From a virus, in the IMG/VR virus record IMGVR_UViG_3300045789_000649, positions 1 to 31,194 of that record: a DNA stretch of 31,194 nt, one strand, 5' to 3'. Below, piece by piece: positions 15,215 through 23,129 of this stretch. Made by a program: the position numbers and the translations under genes. Within the stretch, counting starts at the first letter, position 1. Every line of letters starts with the position of its first letter. The notes under the pieces were generated by a model. The model was not told where the DNA came from, searched no databases, and saw nothing but the letters and a program-made list of their open reading frames with translations.

Positions 15215-16971
15215 TGCGCACCAGCCAGCGCGGCAAAGTAGCTATCCATACCTGCGTCCTTTTCATCTTCGGCAACCTGCCCCAGCGGCCAGAGTGCATT
15301 GATCAACGCCGCGATGCCGTCGATCTTATCCTCGGGGGCCAACTTTGCAGGGTAGATGAAGTCACCGCCCTGCACTTGTTTCATCAGTGTGTTGCTCGCC
15401 ATCCAGGTCAGGACGGGGTTGCCGTCATTGATGAGCCGGCCATCTTCAACAGCAGCAATCAGCGCATGGAATGGCGCGTTCAAATTTGACGCGCGGGGCC
15501 GGAGCTCGACAGCACTCAACCCTTTATCATCCCAAGTCGCCGCCATCTGGTTTGCGAACATCGGGTCATAGATGACCATCTCTACGTCTAACTGGGGCAG
15601 ATCAGCCCAACCCCAAACATCATCACCAACACCGGCAAGCTGAAGAACCAATGCTTCAACAATGTGCAGATCCAACTCTGCTCCTGGCGTTGTGTGGACA
15701 AAGCCATCTCTAGCCCACGCCCAGAAATGTTCGTTCCCCGGAGCATCTACGATCTTCTGCGGCAAGAAGTGCCAGCTGAAAACGCGATATGTCCGCCCGA
15801 CAGGGATGATCACATCGACGCTGGAAAAGTCATGCCGCGTTGCAAGATCGACACCGATATAAGCTTTGTGCCCGGCGAAATCCGAAAGCTGCATTTCAGG
15901 ATCTTCAGCAGCACGCCACGCATCCATATCGATGGCCGAGGCTCCGACACTCGTCCAGATATCCAAATGCTTGCGTAAAAACTCGCCCATCGCAGCAGGG
16001 CTTGCCGCAGCCTTCTTCCACTCGTCCTGCATATACTGCAAAGACTTTGCCGCATGCAGGCTCGGGTTTGCCTTCTCCCAAGTCGATGCTTCCCCAGGGT
16101 CATCCCCTTCATCGGCCTCGAAGATCAAACCGAAATAGCTTTCGTCTTCATGCGCGCCATCCAGAATGCGCTGCAAATACTTTCGCTGCTCGTAGCAAAT
16201 GCCTGCCGTATTGTAGCCCGCCGTGGTGATCGCAATCAGCAACGGCTGCTCGCGCGCACCCAAAGCAGATGCCATTGAATCCCACACATCGCGCTTATCA
16301 TGCTCGTGCAGCTCATCAACGATCGCGCAGTGCGGGTTCTTCCCGTCTTTGGATTTTGTCTGGCTTGCGATCGGCTGGAACAAAGCCGCCGGATCCGCAG
16401 TTTTTATCTTATGCTCTTCGACGTGCAGCCCAAGCAATTCTTCCAAGCCCATCCCATAGGCTCGACCTGTCTGGGCCATCACGCGCGCGCAATCAAAAAC
16501 AATGCGCGCCTGTGCGGTTGATGATGCGGCAGAATACACCTTAGCACCAGGCTCTCCATCCGGCCCCAAGAAATACAACCCAACACCAGCAAGCAAAGTG
16601 GACTTACCGTTCTTGCGCGGTACCTCGACATAAGCTGTGCGGAACCGCCGGTTGCCGCTGACCATATGGCGCCACCCGCCGATCTGCGAGATCAGGAATG
16701 CCTGCCACCCCAGCAACGTAATATTTTCATTACGCGCCGCCCATGCACCTTCGATGTGCGGCAGCGCCTCAATGAAACCACACATATGCTCGGCAGCTTC
16801 AAAATCGAAAACGAACGGGAACTGATCCGTTCCCGCCCGCTTCAAGTCCTTCTTAAAACGCTTGCAGGACTGTTTGATCCTCTTACAACTTGGGATCTTA
16901 TTGGAAAGGACATCCTCGACCCAGGCCAGCGCCCGCTTTGTAATCGGAGCCTCGACCGATGTATCCAGCAC
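15211..16971 (-). CDS. terL: Terminase large subunit
   Basis: This 586-residue packaging ATPase-nuclease has a Walker A-like VPRKNGKST at about 117-125, a Walker B-like CAIVDELHEH at about 215-224 and the ITTAGY coupling motif near 249. The nuclease half begins with IGVDLATRHDFSSVD around 365, and later acidic residues lie at YDPMFANQ. It belongs to the HK97/P27-associated terminase group. The start at 16971 is GTG, three bases after the small-subunit stop, without a strong ribosome site, so it is probably coupled. It makes the DNA ends and drives packaging through the portal. Confidence 0.95.
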   Translation of the reverse strand: MLDTSVEAPITKRALAWVEDVLSNKIPSCKRIKQSCKRFKKDLKRAGTDQFPFVFDFEAAEHMCGFIEALPHIEGAWAARNENITLLGWQAFLISQIGGWRHMVSGNRRFRTAYVEVPRKNGKSTLLAGVGLYFLGPDGEPGAKVYSAASSTAQARIVFDCARVMAQTGRAYGMGLEELLGLHVEEHKIKTADPAALFQPIASQTKSKDGKNPHCAIVDELHEHDKRDVWDSMASALGAREQPLLIAITTAGYNTAGICYEQRKYLQRILDGAHEDESYFGLIFEADEGDDPGEASTWEKANPSLHAAKSLQYMQDEWKKAAASPAAMGEFLRKHLDIWTSVGASAIDMDAWRAAEDPEMQLSDFAGHKAYIGVDLATRHDFSSVDVIIPVGRTYRVFSWHFLPQKIVDAPGNEHFWAWARDGFVHTTPGAELDLHIVEALVLQLAGVGDDVWGWADLPQLDVEMVIYDPMFANQMAATWDDKGLSAVELRPRASNLNAPFHALIAAVEDGRLINDGNPVLTWMASNTLMKQVQGGDFIYPAKLAPEDKIDGIAALINALWPLGQVAEDEKDAGMDSYFAALAGAQ

Positions 16972-16974
16972 GAT

Positions 16975-17424
16975 CTAGCCGCGTTTCTTTTTGCTCAATG
17001 GCGCAAATGGAGTGACAACATTTTTGCCGCCGCCCGGATCTGTTGGCAAATTATCCAGCGTATCCATAAACGATGTCTGTGAAGACTTCCCGCTTTTGGC
17101 GCGCGCATAAGGCGTGGCCAGCAATTCCCGCTCCAAGGTCAGCAGCTTGTTTTCATGGAAGGCGCGCGTTTGCTCCTTACCAGAAAGATAATTGCTCGCA
17201 GTCGCCTGGAACTCTTCCTTCGAGATCTCCGCAGAAAGCTTTTCATATGCGCTGCGATGGACCGCATAACGCACAACCATCCCGAAAACAGATTCGGACA
17301 AATGACGCTCGCGGCGCAACTCGGCAAGCAGGGCCTCGCCATGCTTGCGCTCTGCATCCTTGAAATGCTCCGGCCAACCACCCAAAAGGGAGACCAGCCG
17401 ATCGATTGATGATGCTTCAGCCAT
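16975..17424 (-). CDS. terS: Terminase small subunit (P27-like)
   Basis: The protein has 149 residues and is largely helical. It includes RHLSESVFGMVVRYAVHRSA and a charged linker, then LERELLATPYARAKSGKSSQ, which resembles the late segment of P27-type small subunits. It recognises the packaging site and regulates the large subunit. An exceptionally strong run of Gs (GAGGGGGGGG) precedes the ATG at 17424. It is followed directly by terL. The 70-base gap upstream, after the HNH gene, is a likely place for the cos site. Confidence 0.8.
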   Translation of the reverse strand: MAEASSIDRLVSLLGGWPEHFKDAERKHGEALLAELRRERHLSESVFGMVVRYAVHRSAYEKLSAEISKEEFQATASNYLSGKEQTRAFHENKLLTLERELLATPYARAKSGKSSQTSFMDTLDNLPTDPGGGKNVVTPFAPLSKKKRG

Positions 17425-17469
17425 TAGACCCCCCCCTCAAACTTACGCGCGGAAAAATCTCATTTCCCA

Positions 17470-17483
17470 CGCCGGTACCGACG
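17470..17483. other. Candidate cos-region palindrome between HNH and terS
   Basis: The gap 17425-17494 contains a near-perfect palindrome centred on GGTACC (CGCCGGTACCGACG). In cos-packaging phages of the HK97 type the cos site lies between the HNH gene and the small terminase gene. Nothing else in the gap looks functional apart from the G-rich ribosome site of terS. This is a positional inference only. Confidence 0.25.
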
Positions 17484-17494
17484 ATTGAGGTTGG

Positions 17495-17890
17495 CTAGTT
17501 TTGCCTACCCCCCCTATATCCAGCCCGCCGTTCTTGGCGCTGCTTTTTACCATCATGGCAAGACTTGCAGAGCGATTGCAGCTTTCCAAACCAGAACAGC
17601 GCATGATCGCCTCTATGCGGAATGATATGATCAGCCACCGTTGCGGCTTGCCGTGAATGATCAGGGCACATTGCACACAACGGATGGGCTGCAAGCTGCT
17701 TCTTGCGCCGCCCTTGCGGACCACACCAAGCCAGCCGCTTATACCACTTTCGATATTCTCGATCGGAGCGCTTACCGTCAGATGACCTGTCGCGCTCCTT
17801 CTTGTCCTGCACAGCATGCGCCTTGCAGTAGGTAGAACCGAGATCGATCAATCGGAAACAACCTGAATGCGCGCATGGCTTCTTAGGCAA
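17495..17890 (-). CDS. HNH endonuclease (HK97 gp74-like)
   Basis: This 131-residue protein has an N-terminal zinc site (CAHSGC with a later YCKAHA), a basic linker, the second Cys pair CAMC, and the HNH core VADHIIPHRGDHALFW followed by LQSLCKSCHDGKK. HNH proteins adjacent to terminase genes in HK97-like phages assist the terminase in cutting cos ends. The start is TTG at 17890, the first available in frame, giving MPKKPCAHSGC. No clear ribosome site is seen. Its position next to terS supports a packaging role over a homing role. Confidence 0.9.
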   Translation of the reverse strand: MPKKPCAHSGCFRLIDLGSTYCKAHAVQDKKERDRSSDGKRSDREYRKWYKRLAWCGPQGRRKKQLAAHPLCAMCPDHSRQAATVADHIIPHRGDHALFWFGKLQSLCKSCHDGKKQRQERRAGYRGGRQN

Positions 17891-17971
17891 GCAACGCGCG
17901 CGCCGCTTCGCAGATCGGGCTTTCCCCGAATGTCAGCATATCGCGCCTCACAATGTTCAGATGATCGAAAT

Positions 17972-18012
17972 ACAAAAGCGCCCGAACCGTTTCCGGCGGG
18001 CGCATTTGTAGA
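17972..18012 (-). terminator. Intrinsic terminator between the regulator and HNH genes
   Basis: On the minus strand the stem GCGCCCG/CGGGCGC, with a loop of about a dozen bases, is followed by TTTTG. It lies in the 171-base gap between the early-side gene at 18062 and the late genes starting with HNH. It would end early transcription at this point, so late expression would need antitermination or a separate promoter nearby. I could not identify a convincing late promoter in the gap. Confidence 0.6.
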
Positions 18013-18061
18013 TAATAATGACACTACTGCATCCGGTTGACTTAGTTGTCCAGATTTATTT

Positions 18062-18865
18062 TTAGGACGCGGTTCGATCAAAGCGGCTCGCCGCGCCATA
18101 AGCCACCGCCTTGATCCTGCCAGAGCGAACAGGGCCAGCCATCCGATCAAGCGCTGAGGCCAATGCCAAATAGAGCGAACGGACATTTTGGCCGCGCACT
18201 GACCAGCCGTATTTCTTGAGGATCGCGGCAGGCGGTAAACCCGCCAAACAAACATTATCGACCAACATGCGATCTGTGATCAGAATGCTTGAGCGCTTAG
18301 ACGGGCGCACCCGAGATAGCGCAACACCATCACCGATACGCGCGCGCAGGCGATCCAACTCCATTCCGCCAGCCAAGTAGCCATCCATGAAATCGCCGCC
18401 CGTGCCGCCGCCCAATGCCTCGAGCGAAGCGCACTTCATCCCGCCTGCATCTTGACGCTCAACCAAATTGCAGTAAGTGCGCCCCATGTCGATTTGGCCC
18501 GCTGTGAATGGCGCAGGCTTTTTAGCGCGCTGCGCCGCCGCTTCCATCAGATCGAAAACATCAGCAACCTTCATCGTGCTACGGCCAAGCGCGCCCGAAG
18601 GCTTAGCCTCGAACTCATCGCCGCCCTTTGGGTAAAACGCTTGCCCAGAAAACACACCAACAGGCCCGCGCGCAGGGGCGACTGGAGCCTCATCCCCACA
18701 TTCTTGCGGAACCAAGCCGCGCGCCTTAACCGCAGCGATCCGCTCCAACTCTATCTTAGCATCAGCAAGCACTTTGGCCTTGTGAGCCGAAACGCGCGCA
18801 TTCCCATCGCCATCAACCGCGATCACGACCCCGGCATTTAACTCATCGATTGATACGTGCTTCAC
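18062..18865 (-). CDS. Unknown protein with HTH-like C-terminus, possible late-gene regulator
   Basis: This 267-residue protein has a charged N-terminal half (VDGDGNARVSAHKAKVLADA onward), a linker, and a conserved-looking C-terminal half from about residue 118: FTAGQIDMGRTYCNLVERQD, a Gly-rich GGGTGGDFMDGYLAGG, and LVDNVCLAGLPPAAILKKYG, which reads like a helix-turn-helix. Proteins like this recur in Rhodobacterales prophages, but I know no proven role. It is coupled by ATGA to the gene before it, ends just before a terminator and sits upstream of the late operon. A late activator or antiterminator is therefore plausible but unproven. Confidence 0.55.
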   Translation of the reverse strand: MKHVSIDELNAGVVIAVDGDGNARVSAHKAKVLADAKIELERIAAVKARGLVPQECGDEAPVAPARGPVGVFSGQAFYPKGGDEFEAKPSGALGRSTMKVADVFDLMEAAAQRAKKPAPFTAGQIDMGRTYCNLVERQDAGGMKCASLEALGGGTGGDFMDGYLAGGMELDRLRARIGDGVALSRVRPSKRSSILITDRMLVDNVCLAGLPPAAILKKYGWSVRGQNVRSLYLALASALDRMAGPVRSGRIKAVAYGAASRFDRTAS

Positions 18866-19440
18866 AGCGCCACTCCCTCAAGCTTGGATATCTCTTCACA
18901 GCGCGCAATCGCCGCCGCCCGCTTTGAGCGCCAGCTTGCGCTCTCAGCGTCTAACGTTTGGCCGCGGGCTAAAGCCAACTGCAAACCCTCATAACGGCGA
19001 ATTGGATCATGCGCCTCGGAGCGGATTTGATTGAGAACATACGATCCCGGCCAAACCCGATGCGCCCGAACATGCCGCAACAATTCAGGAGCCCAACCGC
19101 CCTCGAGCGCCTCGACCCCCAATTTGCTGGCAAAGACCGCGCGGATAAGCGGCGAAGCATCATCGCTTGGCGCTTGGAAATCACCCGCCCAATCGAGGAT
19201 ATTTTTAGCGATAGGAAAGCGATCCTTGTCTTTGCCGCCTGCCCGCTTTGCCGCCTGCTCAGCGAGCGCCGCCAAATTGAGATCGCTCATGTAGGCCAGC
19301 TTCTTGCAAAGATCATCGACCATCTCGCCAAACTCAGCTTTGGTCAACGACCCCGGCTTTGCCAGCCCCGCCAGTTTTAGCGGTTTGATTAGAAATTCAT
19401 TCACGCGCTTCTCGCCCGCTGCTTGCTCTGCTGCATCCAT
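18862..19440 (-). CDS. Possible replication accessory (helicase-loader-type) protein
   Basis: The protein has 192 residues and is mostly helical. It includes AEFGEMVDDLCKKLAYMSDL, DRFPIAKNILDWAGDFQ and an ELLRHVRAHRVWPGSYVLNQ segment. I recognise no named domain. It lies downstream of the DUF1376-like gene and a repeat-rich 200-base gap, so the order mimics lambda O-ori-P. That makes a helicase-loader or other replication role reasonable as an inference only. GAGG precedes the ATG at 19440, and its end overlaps the next gene by 4 nt. Confidence 0.5.
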   Translation of the reverse strand: MDAAEQAAGEKRVNEFLIKPLKLAGLAKPGSLTKAEFGEMVDDLCKKLAYMSDLNLAALAEQAAKRAGGKDKDRFPIAKNILDWAGDFQAPSDDASPLIRAVFASKLGVEALEGGWAPELLRHVRAHRVWPGSYVLNQIRSEAHDPIRRYEGLQLALARGQTLDAESASWRSKRAAAIARCEEISKLEGVAL

Positions 19441-19563
19441 TTTTCTGCATCCTCTTTTCTAAGCAATCCGAACCCATCAAAAGGGCCGTTCGGTTTCGTT
19501 TTTTTGCAGCGCCAACGGAAAGGTTTTTTATTCTGTTTTCTATTGTGCTGTCCTATAGGGCAA

Positions 19564-19644
19564 TTTCAGTAATGTTGCTGAAATCTGCTGAAATATTTCA
19601 GCAACATGACAGTTCATTTCAGTTTGTTTTCAGTTTGTTTTCAG
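19564..19644. repeat. Cluster of seven TTTCAG/CTGAAA repeats with a 13-bp inverted repeat, candidate origin
   Basis: TTTCAG occurs at 19564, 19596, 19617, 19628 and 19639, and its complement CTGAAA at 19578 and 19588. The last three direct copies are exactly 11 bases apart (one helical turn), each followed or preceded by TTTGT. Arms ATGTTGCTGAAAT (19572-19584) and ATTTCAGCAACAT (19595-19607) form a perfect 13-bp inverted repeat with a 10-base spacer. The cluster lies between two putative replication genes and touches the stop of the upstream one. The flanking sequence at 19490-19560 is T-rich. This suggests an iteron-type origin. Confidence 0.6.
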
Positions 19645-20297
19645 CGATCCCGCCCGCGTTTTGATTGCGGAAAATGAGCAACTTCGCCCGTGTAGCCAAT
19701 GCACTCAGTCATCGCGATCCGCAGGTTATCTGGCGTCATATAGAGATCAGAGCTTTCGAAGAATTCGGCCAAGACATGAATGACGCGATCATCTTTGATG
19801 ATATTCTCTTCAATATTCAGATCAGCCATCTTCTTGCGAATACGCGATTTGCGCGTAGCAAGCCGCGCCGCTTCACGTGCACCATCTCGGCCACGCTTGC
19901 GCTTGAACATCTCTTCAACAATACCCTGCAAGAATCCGGGATGGCCTAAGCGCGTTGTGACCTCGCCCGTTCGATCATCTTCAACCGAAACTGAAACCCA
20001 GCCACGCATGACGCCCACACGCTCCGCCTGCCATTCCCCTACCGATCCAAAACGCGCCAGTGTCGCAAGCTCAATGTCGCAGTCGGGCAAGGTGCCTGCT
20101 GGGTCTTGCCGCATTGCCTCCGACCAAAGAATAACCGCCGTTCCCAAGTCAGCGCGCCGCCCCTCCATAACTGCCAAAGCCACAAACTTTGACGCCAAGA
20201 ACCGATGGCCGAAAAATGGAAACCAATCATGATTTGACAACGTGTCGCCACGCTTTAATGGCCAGACAATGTAGTCGATGCGTTCCGAATCCGGCAT
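19641..20297 (-). CDS. DUF1376-like replication (replisome organiser) protein
   Basis: This 218-residue protein begins with HDWFPFFGHRFLASKFVALA, then ADLGTAVILWSEAMRQDPAG, TLPDCDIELATLARFGSVGE and W, the pattern of DUF1376 proteins (a winged-helix-like replication module). The middle is basic (RKRGRDGAREAARLATRKSR) and the C-terminus helical. Such proteins bind the phage origin and recruit helicase machinery. I chose the ATG at 20297, overlapping the upstream stop as TGATG, over the GTG three bases earlier. The repeat cluster begins at its 3' end, so the protein may bind there. Confidence 0.72.
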   Translation of the reverse strand: MPDSERIDYIVWPLKRGDTLSNHDWFPFFGHRFLASKFVALAVMEGRRADLGTAVILWSEAMRQDPAGTLPDCDIELATLARFGSVGEWQAERVGVMRGWVSVSVEDDRTGEVTTRLGHPGFLQGIVEEMFKRKRGRDGAREAARLATRKSRIRKKMADLNIEENIIKDDRVIHVLAEFFESSDLYMTPDNLRIAMTECIGYTGEVAHFPQSKRGRDR

Positions 20298-20929
20298 CAC
20301 TTAGCCCTCGCCATCACGCGAGGCCCAACGGCCCGCTCAATTTTTGTAAGGCGATTTCTAAACTCTTCCAGCTCAGTCATTTTCGCCAAAAGCGGCCCCA
20401 TTGCGCGAGCCTGAAGGTCAGCGAAAATCGCTTCGCCCTTCGCGATCACGGCGTCCAAGTCCGCCCGCAACGCGGCCATGTCTTGATTGCTTCCAGCAGG
20501 CCCAAAGAACTCTTCGCGTAGCTGCGCAACCCACCCCGGCATTACCTCCAAAACCTCTGCAACGGTTTCGTCAGTATCGCCACGGCGATAGCACCCAGAC
20601 TCTCGATCATAAACATCACGCAGCAAATCCATGATCTCAAATTTCTGGGTGCGCGTTGGTTCTCTTGGCGCAGGCGCGCGAACGCCCTGCGATCCCTGTT
20701 TTTTGTCTATCATACCATCCGCCTTTCTCTTTGCCTCGCAAGCCGCGCAACGCAGACGCTTGCCAATGTAGGTCCAGCCAAGCCTTTGAACCTTGATTGC
20801 CGCTTGGCCTTCGCCATCTTTTCCGTCTTTTCCGTGCATGGCAGCCACCACTTCAACGCGCTCGCAATCATCGCAAACACATTGCATGCGTGGCGCGCCG
20901 CGATCGCTGCGTATGGGATCAAATGCCAT
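20297..20929 (-). CDS. Zinc-ribbon-containing protein, unknown
   Basis: The protein has 210 residues (start at the ATG at 20929; a GTG at 20956 is possible). Two Cys pairs, CVCDDC near residue 17 and RCAACEAKRK near 62, should bind one zinc ion. After a linker there is a helical domain containing QKFEIMDLLRDVYDRESGCY, DETVAEVLEVMPGWVAQLRE and EFFGPAG, which resembles a small helix-turn-helix, then a coiled coil to the end. It is a recurrent prophage type in this group. A DNA-binding or regulatory role fits the folds seen. It is tightly packed with its neighbours. Confidence 0.6.
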   Translation of the reverse strand: MAFDPIRSDRGAPRMQCVCDDCERVEVVAAMHGKDGKDGEGQAAIKVQRLGWTYIGKRLRCAACEAKRKADGMIDKKQGSQGVRAPAPREPTRTQKFEIMDLLRDVYDRESGCYRRGDTDETVAEVLEVMPGWVAQLREEFFGPAGSNQDMAALRADLDAVIAKGEAIFADLQARAMGPLLAKMTELEEFRNRLTKIERAVGPRVMARAK

Positions 20930-21320
20930 TTTCGCTGCCCTCTCGAGTAACTTCACGCCGCATCCGATCTCGATGCCAGGCGGATTGAATTTGCGTCACA
21001 TGCCGCCGCGCAGCGCGCGTTAGATTGCGCACCCCGTCATCGCGCTGCTCATATTTACCCATGCGCCAAACCAAGGAAGAGAGCGCTAATCGATGCCCCC
21101 ACTTACGGAATTCAGCAACACCAGCGCGCTCGCATTTCGTGCTGCAGTAAATCTGCCAACTGCGGCGCGGCTCAAATGCGGCCCCGCACTCCGGGCGGAA
21201 ACAAATGCCAGCTTGCCAAGGTTGCGATTCAGCCAATTCGCGATAGGCGAAAGTGCGAAAATCCTCTGGCTCGTCTTGCCGTGCCACGGCATTGGCGCTC
21301 GATGGAAGCAATAAGGTCAC
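20919..21320 (-). CDS. Small zinc-finger protein
   Basis: This 133-residue protein has the zinc-binding pattern CFRPECGAAFEPRRSWQIYC followed by STKCERA, i.e. C-x4-C, then C-x3-C, which resembles CGNR/treble-clef fingers of phage proteins. The C-terminal third is highly basic (RNLTRAARRHVTQIQSAWHR). The start is a GTG at 21320 that overlaps the upstream TAG by one base (TAGTG). It lies in the early operon next to another zinc protein. It probably binds nucleic acid; nothing more specific is visible. Confidence 0.6.
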   Translation of the reverse strand: MTLLLPSSANAVARQDEPEDFRTFAYRELAESQPWQAGICFRPECGAAFEPRRSWQIYCSTKCERAGVAEFRKWGHRLALSSLVWRMGKYEQRDDGVRNLTRAARRHVTQIQSAWHRDRMRREVTREGSENGI

Positions 21321-21631
21321 TATGCGGCCCGCCGCTTTTTTGTCTTTAGCGCCGCTGTTTTCTGCGCCGCTAAAATGGGGAGGATGCCATCTAAGATGTA
21401 GTCGCCATCAAGGCCCGCCAAAGCGCAAACCATGTAAAAATCCTTAGACCCCATCCATCCTATCGCTCGCCATTGATCCGCCTTTCGAAGGTTTTTACCC
21501 TGCCCGGTCCAAGAGATATCAAGCGCCGCTTTCAATTGTTCATGCAGCACCGAAGCCCAAAGGTTGCGCATCCGTTGATCGGGGCTATCCGAAGCCCTGC
21601 ATTCGACTTCTTCGTCAGGATAAGAGCTCAT
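21320..21631 (-). CDS. Early-operon protein of unknown function
   Basis: The protein has 103 residues, with a helical centre (NLWASVLHEQLKAALDISWT) and a segment reading WRAIGWMGSKDFYMVCALAG, followed by LDGDYILDGI. The S-x-D-F-x-x-V-C-x-x-A-G pattern recurs in small proteins of alphaproteobacterial phages, but no function is known to me. It ends with a Lys/Arg-rich tail. It is joined to the next gene by a one-base overlap and to the preceding gene by ATGA. Confidence 0.6.
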   Translation of the reverse strand: MSSYPDEEVECRASDSPDQRMRNLWASVLHEQLKAALDISWTGQGKNLRKADQWRAIGWMGSKDFYMVCALAGLDGDYILDGILPILAAQKTAALKTKKRRAA

Positions 21632-21879
21632 CCGCCAACCTCGTCAAAATGATGCGCAAGGCGGCGTAGTTGCGTTCCCATTCCCGCGCCGATAACGCCC
21701 GTAAACAGAACCTTGCGATCCGATTTTTTCAAAGCCTCACCTGCGATCAGCGCGAAAGTTGCGCCATTCTTTGGATGATCGACAATTTCAAACGTGATCT
21801 GCCCAACCTTGAAACACTCGCGCTTGAAAGTTTCAGGATCAGGATGCCGCCCAATTGATTTTGCAGAATGAGAACTCAT
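21628..21879 (-). CDS. Small early-operon protein, unknown
   Basis: This 83-residue protein begins MSSHSAKSIGRHPDPETFKR. The start at 21879 overlaps the stop of the double-HTH gene (TGATG) and has GGGGGGTG just upstream. The body has strands VGQITFEIVDHPKNGATFAL and a helix near the end. No family was recognised. The strong ribosome site and tight packing support translation. Confidence 0.6.
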   Translation of the reverse strand: MSSHSAKSIGRHPDPETFKRECFKVGQITFEIVDHPKNGATFALIAGEALKKSDRKVLFTGVIGAGMGTQLRRLAHHFDEVGG

Positions 21880-22364
21880 CACACCCCCCACGATTTGCGC
21901 ATCGCGCGGTTTTCGATCTGCGCCAATTCCGCCATTGTGTGCGCCTTAGCAGGCACTGATGGCGCAACAACGCGCATCTGCTTGGATACAGCGCGCCGGG
22001 TCGCCTTTGGCTTGGCCGCAACGCGCCGCCGAGAAGAGAGAGGCCTTAGCCGCCGTTTCTCCAAAAACTTTATTGAATTGGCCTGCGCGCGCCGCCCGAC
22101 AATATACTCCGACACTCCAAGCAATCGCCCCGTAGCAGTCTTTGTCATCCCCGCCGCCGCACAGCGCGCAATCTCCTGAATATCGACCTCGACATTGCGA
22201 GGCGCACTCACACCCTTGAACTCAAGACCATACTCGATGACCCAATCACGGATAGTGCGCTGCGCCACCCCAAGCAAAACCGCCGTTTCGGTTTGCGTCA
22301 TGCCCGCCGCTGCACACTTCGTGCAGTACGCAAGCCTAATCGCCAAAAGCCAACGCGCGCTCAT
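21879..22364 (-). CDS. Double helix-turn-helix DNA-binding protein
   Basis: The protein has 161 residues and contains two copies of one HTH unit. The first is CAAAGMTQTETAVLLGVAQR and the second is CAAAGMTKTATGRLLGVSEY, 48 residues apart. Both have the order C-A-A-A-G-M-T, then T, L-L-G-V, as in Trp-repressor or sigma-like HTH units. The C-terminal 60 residues are basic and probably unstructured. The likely role is binding to a repeated or palindromic DNA site in early phage regulation. It is joined to its neighbours by ATGA and TGATG overlaps. Internal duplication is clear; the target is unknown. Confidence 0.75.
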   Translation of the reverse strand: MSARWLLAIRLAYCTKCAAAGMTQTETAVLLGVAQRTIRDWVIEYGLEFKGVSAPRNVEVDIQEIARCAAAGMTKTATGRLLGVSEYIVGRRAQANSIKFLEKRRLRPLSSRRRVAAKPKATRRAVSKQMRVVAPSVPAKAHTMAELAQIENRAMRKSWGV

Positions 22365-22900
22365 TTTGAGCGCCCCGCGCGATCTCTCAGCTCATACTCA
22401 GACCCTTCGCGAATGATATGCACCGGGACATTGTGGCGAAGCGCCCAAACGGCCTCCTGCCAAACGCCGATGCTACGATCCCATCCTGCAATCGGCGGAA
22501 TGATCACCGAACTCGATGCGCGCAAAATGGGCATGCACCAATTCATCCAAAAGGAATGATCGAGCGGCCCAACGGTATGCGCCCCATCAACATCCATCAT
22601 GGCAACCGCTTGCGCGATTGGCGAAATCGCCGAAACCCCATTCACCGCACAATGCAGCACCCATTTTGATGCTTGGCGCGCCATATCATCGGAACGCACC
22701 GCGCTCCAAATTCCGTTCAGATCAACCGCCTCGCGGCTGTAGGGCGTGGCCAGATAAGCCAATCCGCCGCGACAAAACGAAACTGCATCAATGAAGGCGG
22801 CAGATGGAAACAGAAGGCTCGCGCCCGAATACTGATCGATCAAACGCGGCCAATCCGGCTCGTCTGGCCACTCTCTAAATCCTGCAAACTCAGCACCCAT
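22361..22900 (-). CDS. DUF1937 family protein (nucleoside deoxyribosyltransferase-like)
   Basis: This 179-residue protein shows LAYLATPYSREAVDLNGIWS, then CAVNGVSAISPIAQAVAMMD, LDHSFWMNWCMPILRASSSV, and IAGWDRSIGVWQEAVWALRH with NVPVHII. These are the motifs of DUF1937, which resembles the nucleoside 2-deoxyribosyltransferase fold. The N-terminal 45 residues are an extension. A strong GGGGG lies before the ATG at 22900. It may act in nucleotide metabolism during infection, but the activity is inferred from fold likeness only. Confidence 0.8.
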   Translation of the reverse strand: MGAEFAGFREWPDEPDWPRLIDQYSGASLLFPSAAFIDAVSFCRGGLAYLATPYSREAVDLNGIWSAVRSDDMARQASKWVLHCAVNGVSAISPIAQAVAMMDVDGAHTVGPLDHSFWMNWCMPILRASSSVIIPPIAGWDRSIGVWQEAVWALRHNVPVHIIREGSEYELRDRAGRSK

Positions 22901-22922
22901 AATAGCCCCCTAACCATGAGAA

Positions 22923-22950
22923 CGAGCATGCAGCCCTCGCCACATGCTCG
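22923..22950 (-). promoter_or_regulatory. Leader hairpin upstream of the DUF1937 gene
   Basis: An 8-bp perfect inverted repeat, CGAGCATG and CATGCTCG, with a 12-base loop lies about 22 bases upstream of the DUF1937 start. It is not followed by a T run on either strand, so it is more likely an RNA structure than a terminator. The rest of the gap 22901-23129 contains a CGGCAAATGCCG palindrome but no clear promoter. Confidence 0.35.
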
Positions 22951-23129
22951 CCCCCAACTGGAAGGACGGGGAGGCACATCAAGCAGGCCACCACGCCCCC
23001 CCCGGTATGGTGCTCAACGGCGGCATTTCTGCCCTCGCCTGCATGTTCGTAATTTCTGCGCGCTATGGACAATCGGCAAATGCCGCGCATAACTTTGCGC
23101 AGACATTTACGAGTAGAATAGGATTCGCG

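Noticed and set aside
12116-17424. Could this be a gene transfer agent cluster rather than a phage
   Set aside because: The head gene order is similar, but integrase, excisionase, repressor, operators and replication genes are present, which a gene transfer agent lacks.
17425-17436. Long G run before terS as a special element
   Set aside because: It is adequately explained as an extended ribosome-binding site.
22944-23129. Upstream extension of the lipoprotein frame
   Set aside because: Starting at 23130 gives a proper lipoprotein signal; the extension would bury it and has non-coding character.
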